The position numbers and the translations under genes are program-made. Source: Hyperoplus lanceolatus (taxonomy: Eukaryota; Chordata; Actinopteri; Uranoscopiformes; Ammodytidae). Taken from it: 64,000 nucleotides of DNA. Where the stretch lies: NCBI GenBank assembly GCA_026929865.2, contig CM049403.1, positions 26,349,001 through 26,413,000 on the forward strand, written 5' to 3'. The notes under the pieces were generated by a model that searched no databases, was not told the DNA's origin, and saw nothing but the letters and a program-made list of their open reading frames with translations. Positions 59,901 to 64,000 of the stretch are shown piece after piece; within the stretch, counting starts at the first letter, position 1, and each line of letters starts with the position of its first letter.

Positions 59901-62900
59901 ATTGGCCAGAGACTATTGTCTGGCCAATCAGTGGCCAGAGACTACCGGCTTCATTCTGTTGTTTATTCTCCCCAACTCTCCGGGACTTTTGAGTGTATTT
60001 ACGCCGCGTGCAGCCTTCTCTGGCTCTCTTTCATTTGATTTGCATCACAGATCCGAATTTATTTTCCATATATTCGCTAAGCTCACCCAGTGTTGGTTGT
60101 TGGGGAAGTTACTTACATACGAGAGGAGACATGTAGGGCAGCTAGCAGCTAGGCTAAATAGTAGCCAGCTGGGACAGACATGATAGCGAGCGATTACATT
60201 ACAAGCCACGGACTGAACTGATTACCTCAATAAAATATTCAGACTGAGACACGGCTTGCATTTTTGAAAACACGTATCCTGAAACAAGCACTAAACAGTC
60301 AACTTTATCATGCCCGTGTTTACGTGCATAGGGATGTACGTGACGCATCCCTACAGCTGACTGTGTGGCAGAGTCACACATCGGGACAACAACCATCCCT
60401 TTAAATGGCCCGTAGCAATATTCTTCTACTTCTTTTAGCAAACAGATACAAGGGGGGTATTTCTTAAACATTTTTCATCCGTGTTTTTGGCGGTTGGTTC
60501 AGTTAATAGTGCAACAACTGCTCGTAATTTCTGCTTTGCTACTTTGCTCCGGAGTAGGCTTTCAGCCCCTACGTTCAGCAGGTACTATTTGCGGTGGAAA
60601 ACGACCCGTGCTGCTACCAAACCAAGTTGAGTCGAGTCGAGTTGAGTCGAGTCGAGCTACATGTGCGGTGGAAAAGCGCCATTACTTTTTTGAGTGCACT
60701 TTGCACAAAACCGGAGAGTGTGCCAAAATGCAGTGCACTGTAAGTTCCTCTGTCGTGCACTCAAAACGGTCTAAAACTTGAGTGTGGAGCGATGGACACT
60801 TTCCACACTCAACGGCCGCCATCTTGCCTACGTAACGGAGAAGACGGGACAATAAAATCAAAATAGAGGAGCTTGAAGCAACCGTGGAGACGGACGCGCT
60901 CTACAAAAGTTAAATTACATATTGTGTTTGTTTTTCCGCGACTAATGTGCCTGTTTTGGCTATCGGTAATGCGAGCAGAAAAAAATACCACCGAAGAAGA
61001 ACCGTCAAAATGCAAAGTCATTTCCGGTAGGTGCGCGACGGCAGTTTGGACAGTGCACTGTAGAAATGAGAGCACTGCGTCTATAAGTAAGTGTACTGTA
61101 GGGATAATAAAGCGCACTCAATGTAAGTGCACTTACGTAAGTGCGCGATTTCAGACACAGCACAGGTAGTTTACAAATTAACTAGGCCTATTTACATATT
61201 TACAAACTCACTTTACACACTTTTTTTGTTGCCATATTACTACAGGGCTAGCTTTTTATAGATATGCAGTGGCCTATTGAATGTGGACATATCAAACAAT
61301 TTTCGTGTTCACAAACGTTCCCTGACACACGGTGCTGTCTACTGGCTGCTGCAGGTGGCGGGGGGTTTCTATCAGACTGCCCGTGTGACTGAGTGCTGTC
61401 AGTGGTGAGGAGTAGCAGCTCCGTTGCTACTCTGCTCTTGAGCGCGCGGTTAAAAAATAAATCTAACAGCCTTATCGCTATGGCGGAAAGTCGGCAGGTA
61501 TAGCAGAAAAAGTCACCAGTTGGCAACATGTTAAAGACGTGACGACAGCGGGACTGAGATGAGTATTATATCCGCTTTATTTTAACTGATCACTCCGACT
61601 TCTCTCTCAAGTACTAATAATAATGATAAAATGTCCAATTTTCAGGTCCCCTATTTTAAAAACTACTCCACTGTCTCCAAAATTGTCAAATCAGCATTTG
61701 GTCGCAGTCTAGAGCCCTGCTATGTATATCATTGTTTAACAGTTTTTTTGGGCAAGTGAACATGACATTCGGGCAAGTAAAACACTACCTGTACTTGCCC
61801 TATGGGCAAGTGCTTTTGAAACCTTAGTGTCAACCCCTGGGTCCCCTTGACTACCGATAATCGGTATCGGCCCTGAAAAAAACATATCGGTCTATACCTA
61901 GAAATTATTGGCCTGCATCAAACAAAGAAAACTACCAAGGAGAAGCTGAAACTACTCAAATTTGCATCTATGGTCAAGATCTGTCCATCGCATTATTAAA
62001 ACCTGGAAGGATAGTGGTGAATCATCAACCATCGTCTTCAAGGTAGAAATGGTTTAAAAAAAATCTTTAACGATCGTGATGGAAGAACACTTAAAACATT
62101 TGGTGAAATCAAAATGTAAAATATCGACAATAGAACTCCTGGCTATGTTTAATAGTGAAAGTATGACCATTTCTACACACACAATGTGAAGTGAACATAA
62201 GGAATATGGACTATACAGCTTTGTAGCCTTAAGACAACCACTTCTAAGTGAGGCTTATCAGGAAAAAATGCTTCAATTTGCTAGGGATCATAAAAATTGG
62301 ACTCCGGAGCAATGGAAAACGGTTGTGTGGTCTGATGAGACCAGATTGACCCTGTTCCAGAGTGATGGGTTCATCAGGGTAAGAAGAGATGTGGATGAAG
62401 TGATGCTCCCATCATGCCTAGTTCCTTCTGTAAGAGTCTGTTGGCCTGCAGTGTGCAGTATGATCTGGGGTTGTTTCAGTTGGTCAGGTCTAGGTTCAGC
62501 AACCTTATGTGCCAAAAAAAAAGCTCATCAAAATGTGCTACGGCGAATATGTGCTGTGATCAAAGCTAAAGATGGACAACAACAAAATATTTCAGTATAT
62601 TACTTTTTTTTGGCCGGGCAGTGTATAAAAACACATTTTTATTGTAGAGCCTATACTTCTATTATTTGAGTTTTTCAATTCCCACTGCTCACTTTTAGTA
62701 CATTTAAAATTGGTGTTCTCTTATGTTATTGCCTTTTCTTAATTGCACAAATTGTATTGTTTAAACATCAAATTAGTTATAACTGAATGGAGAAACAGTA
62801 ATGTTTAAATGGGTTTTTTTCCAGAAGTGCCTTTGCTGACATCCAGTGGTAACAATTCACCTTGCTGCCTTCATGCGGATGTGATCTTAAAGGCCCGGAC

Positions 62901-64000
62901 ACAACGGCCCGATAATCGCCGTCGGAGAGTGTGGAGGGGGCGGGGACACAAATCTGTTTGGTGTGTGCCGTGAAATCGGTCGTCGTAGATGTCGTCGGGC
63001 TTCTTTTGAGCCGATTGAACATGTTCAATCGGGCAGTCTTTCAGTTGGAGCAATTTGATTGGTGGAGGGCTAGCGAATCAGTGAAGCCCGGAAGTGAGGC
63101 GGGTAGCACAAACAGCTAACAACAGCTAGCCATTGTTTTAATGTGTTTGTTTGTTTCGTTCAGCGAGTACTCACATGCATCAACCCTTGTTGACTGCTCG
63201 ACACCATGCTCGACACTCTGCTAAAAATGGTGCTCTTTATGGTCCATAAATATAAATATGTATTTCTATCTATGTTTATGGTCTAGAGAGCTTTCCCATC
63301 ATTTCCGGCATCTGTATTTTTTTGGGACGCAATACAGATTAGCGCCACCTGCTGTTATGGAGACATTACGTCTCGGTTGAAACAGATTAAACCTTTCAGC
63401 CAGTAAAGGGTGAGTTAAACAGGTATTTTAGCTTGGGGTAAAGTAACAATTTGCCCATTAATTTAAAAAGGGAAAACGAGTCGTACTGACAGCTACAAAT
63501 TAAAACTCAATGTTACACACATATTTTCAATCAAACCTGAAAATCCTGGAAATGTACAAATATTCAATGACCTGTAACCCGACATCAACCAAATCCCCTG
63601 ACTTTTTTCCTGCCTAAATGTTACTAATTTTCAAAATATTCCTCAGTCGGGTAGTATCTGATTTACTTGAGACTTAAATTCTAGACAAGCAGTATGATTT
63701 TGTGAACGTTTCAAATTGATTGTACATTTCAAAATCAGCATAGTATTCATAGAAACTGGAGCAGTCGTATCCTTCAAACCCTGTGTGGTGGGCAAATAAA
63801 CGTGACATACAGTATCCATATTAGTGGATGTAATCCAAAAGCAATTGAAAGCTGAAAACTGATTCATTTTCCCCATGTGGCTTTGCAGGGAGACAGTAAA
63901 AGAATACATTACTCTTTGTCAAGTCTACACTGGATTCAGCTCATTTGCTGCCACTCACCTCGGTAAGCTGGGTCTGGAGCTCTGCAATTTTTCTCTCGTA
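53974..64000 (-). CDS. uchl5: UCH37 deubiquitinase, C-terminal exons (partial)
   Basis: UCHL5 is a cysteine deubiquitinase that binds the proteasome through RPN13 and INO80 through NFRKB. Only the last four coding exons are here, in transcript order: 63959-64000 (open at the window edge), 54682-54795, 54295-54393 and 53974-54018 with the stop TGA, 99 residues in all. All internal junctions are phase 0 with GT/AG ends. They encode [14 protein letters not shown] (end of the helical region), [10 protein letters not shown] and [39 protein letters not shown] and the C-terminal lysine/glutamate tail [14 protein letters not shown]. Together they form the DEUBAD (ULD) domain and KEKE-type tail that bind RPN13. 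The catalytic Cys/His/Asp domain lies in upstream exons outside the window. The two 3' introns are 276 and 288 bp; the next is 9.2 kb because of nested transposons. The gene is convergent with rgs2. Confidence 0.95.
58112..59511 (+). mobile_element. hAT-family element copy C
   Basis: It starts CAGGGCCGGCGG and ends TTCTAGAACCGGGCC. CTACAT or TACAT flanks both ends, an imperfect duplication. It matches copies A (28903-31300, inverted) and B (36201-37572). Copy C lacks the 1.2-kb hAT that interrupts copy A, so it shows the uninterrupted state of that site. Confidence 0.7.
59719..60681. mobile_element. PIF/Harbinger-type MITE, TTA duplication
   Basis: Left end TGACGCTTTTCCACCGCA; right end, reverse complement TGGCGCTTTTCCACCGCA; 17 of 18 bases agree. 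TTA duplicated at 59716-59718 and 60682-60684. GCTCGACTCGACTCGACTCG-type repeats lie inside both ends in opposite orientation. It is the innermost insertion of the stack. Confidence 0.85.
59893..59936. repeat. Perfect 18-bp inverted repeat
   Basis: Arms GGCCACTGATTGGCCAGA (59893-59910) and 59919-59936 are exactly complementary around an 8-base GACTATTG loop. It lies inside the Harbinger MITE. The next bases repeat part of the loop flank (GGCCAGAGACTA), so the hairpin may have arisen by a local inverted duplication. Confidence 0.85.
61911..62600 (+). pseudogene. Tc1-like transposase remnant
   Basis: The frame from 62268 reads [20 protein letters not shown] then [14 protein letters not shown], the conserved second-Asp region of Tc1 transposase, followed by [13 protein letters not shown] before it degenerates. 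Upstream to 61911 are stop-ridden pieces of the DNA-binding half. The start and several catalytic segments are lost, so it is not active. Terminal repeats of the element are at 55367 and 62623. Confidence 0.85.
62626..63958. other. uchl5 intron sequence right of the Tc1 element
   Basis: It includes a stretch near 62885-63110 (CGATAATCGCCGTCGG, ATGTTCAATCGG, GCGGGTAGCAC) that looks like part of another CpG-rich DNA element without clear termini. The rest is AT-rich intron leading to the donor side of the exon ending at 63959. Confidence 0.4.

Larger units (their letters stand above)
59680..61162. mobile_element. DNA transposon with GCTGTGTCTGAAAT ends, interrupted by a Harbinger MITE
   Basis: Left end AGCTGTGTCTGAAATTGCGC; right end, reverse complement TGCTGTGTCTGAAATCGCGC. 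CAG flanks both sides (59677-59679, 61163-61165). A GTAAGTGCACTTACGTAAGT-type palindromic stretch lies near the right end. CpG-rich interior with no recognised transposase. 3-bp duplication suggests Harbinger or a relative. Confidence 0.65.
57801..61719. mobile_element. DNA transposon with CAGGGCTC(C/T)AGACT ends
   Basis: Left end CAGGGCTCCAGACTAACC; right end, reverse complement CAGGGCTCTAGACTGCGACC. CTATG directly flanks both ends (57796-57800, 61720-61724). The ends look hAT-like but a full 8-bp duplication is not seen. It contains the elements at 58112-59511 and 59680-61162. Inside the left end is GGCGCCCCTAACTC / AGGGGCGC, a subterminal inverted pair. Confidence 0.65.
56281..61839. mobile_element. 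DNA transposon with CAG-GGTTGACACTAA ends and GGGCAAGT motifs
   Basis: Left end CAGTGGTTGACACTAACG; right end, reverse complement CAGGGGTTGACACTAAGG. Several GGGCAAGT / ACTTGCCC motifs occur just inside each end. GGCCC on the left and GGTCCC on the right may be a degenerate duplication. It sits within the hAT at 55556-61900 and is itself interrupted from 57801 to 61719. Superfamily probably hAT. Confidence 0.7.
55556..61900. mobile_element. hAT element inside the Tc1 element, itself host to further insertions
   Basis: It begins TAGGGATCGACCGATTATC and ends ATCGGTCTATACCTA. Flanks GCAATTAT (55548-55555) and GAAATTAT (61901-61908) differ at one base. Own sequence, rich in CGATTATCGG / TATCGGCC motifs, is 55556-56280 and 61840-61900; the rest is younger insertions. 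The ends and ATCGG-rich subtermini resemble the hAT at 33889-35753. Confidence 0.8.
55367..62623 (+). mobile_element. Tc1-like transposon split by nested insertions
   Basis: The left terminus CACTGCCCGGACAAAAAAGT (55367) and right terminus, reverse complement CACTGCCCGGCCAAAAAAAA (to 62623), are flanked by TA on both sides (55365-55366, 62624-62625). Without the hAT nest (55556-61900) the element is about 0.9 kb of native sequence, shorter than a full 1.2-1.6 kb Tc1. Its transposase remains are annotated at 61911-62600. Confidence 0.85.

Noticed and set aside
62268-62669. An active Tc1 transposase gene
   Set aside because: Only the central Asp block is open; the DNA-binding half is full of stops and the C-terminal part degenerates.

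Overview
The window looks like nuclear DNA of a ray-finned (teleost) fish. It is AT-rich and intron-containing, with long CA/TG microsatellites and a repeat load typical of teleosts: tRNA-derived SINEs, an RTE-like and an L2-like LINE, a Tc1 element, many non-autonomous hAT elements and Harbinger-type MITEs. The sequence does not fix the species.

Host genes. Three complete R4-subfamily RGS (regulator of G-protein signalling) genes lie head-to-tail on the + strand: a divergent rgs18/rgs1-like gene (7880-9743, 193 aa), an rgs13-like gene (19134-20741, 185 aa) and rgs2 (42758-44390, 203 aa). I assembled each from five exons. All three have intron phases 2-2-1-0 and a fourth exon of exactly 167 nt, the mark of tandem duplication. 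The last four exons of uchl5 (UCH37) follow on the - strand, convergent with rgs2: coding segments 53974-54018, 54295-54393, 54682-54795 and 63959-64000, with the 5' part beyond the right edge. From memory, the order matches the mammalian RGS18-RGS21-RGS1-RGS13-RGS2-UCHL5 neighbourhood. RGS proteins speed GTP hydrolysis on G-alpha; UCHL5 is a deubiquitinase of the proteasome and INO80. Their adjacency is syntenic, not a shared pathway.

Layout. 1-7.8 kb: intergenic, with a SINE (13-bp duplication), MITE-like repeats and a hAT element (perfect 8-bp duplication) containing a second SINE. 7.9-9.7 kb: first RGS gene. 9.7-19 kb: intergenic, with a near full-length 3.1-kb RTE-like LINE (13-15 bp duplication, frameshifted endonuclease) and a decayed second copy. 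19-20.8 kb: rgs13-like gene with TATA box and upstream ORF. 20.8-42.7 kb: a 22-kb repeat-rich gap with two inverted copies of one repeat, two TAGGG-ended hAT insertions with perfect 8-bp duplications, three-copy CAGGGCCGG-ended hAT material and an L2 fragment. 42.7-45.1 kb: rgs2. 45.1-53.5 kb: LINE remnants and MITEs. 53.6-64 kb: uchl5, whose 9.2-kb intron holds a stack of transposons inside transposons, started by a Tc1 element and at least six insertions deep.

I found no CRISPR array, operon, canonical functional tRNA or evident new biochemical system. The most noteworthy points are the nested transposon stack, the changed G-alpha selectivity position in rgs2, the degenerate N-terminal half of the first RGS gene, and a perfect 38-nt palindrome at 51613-51650.
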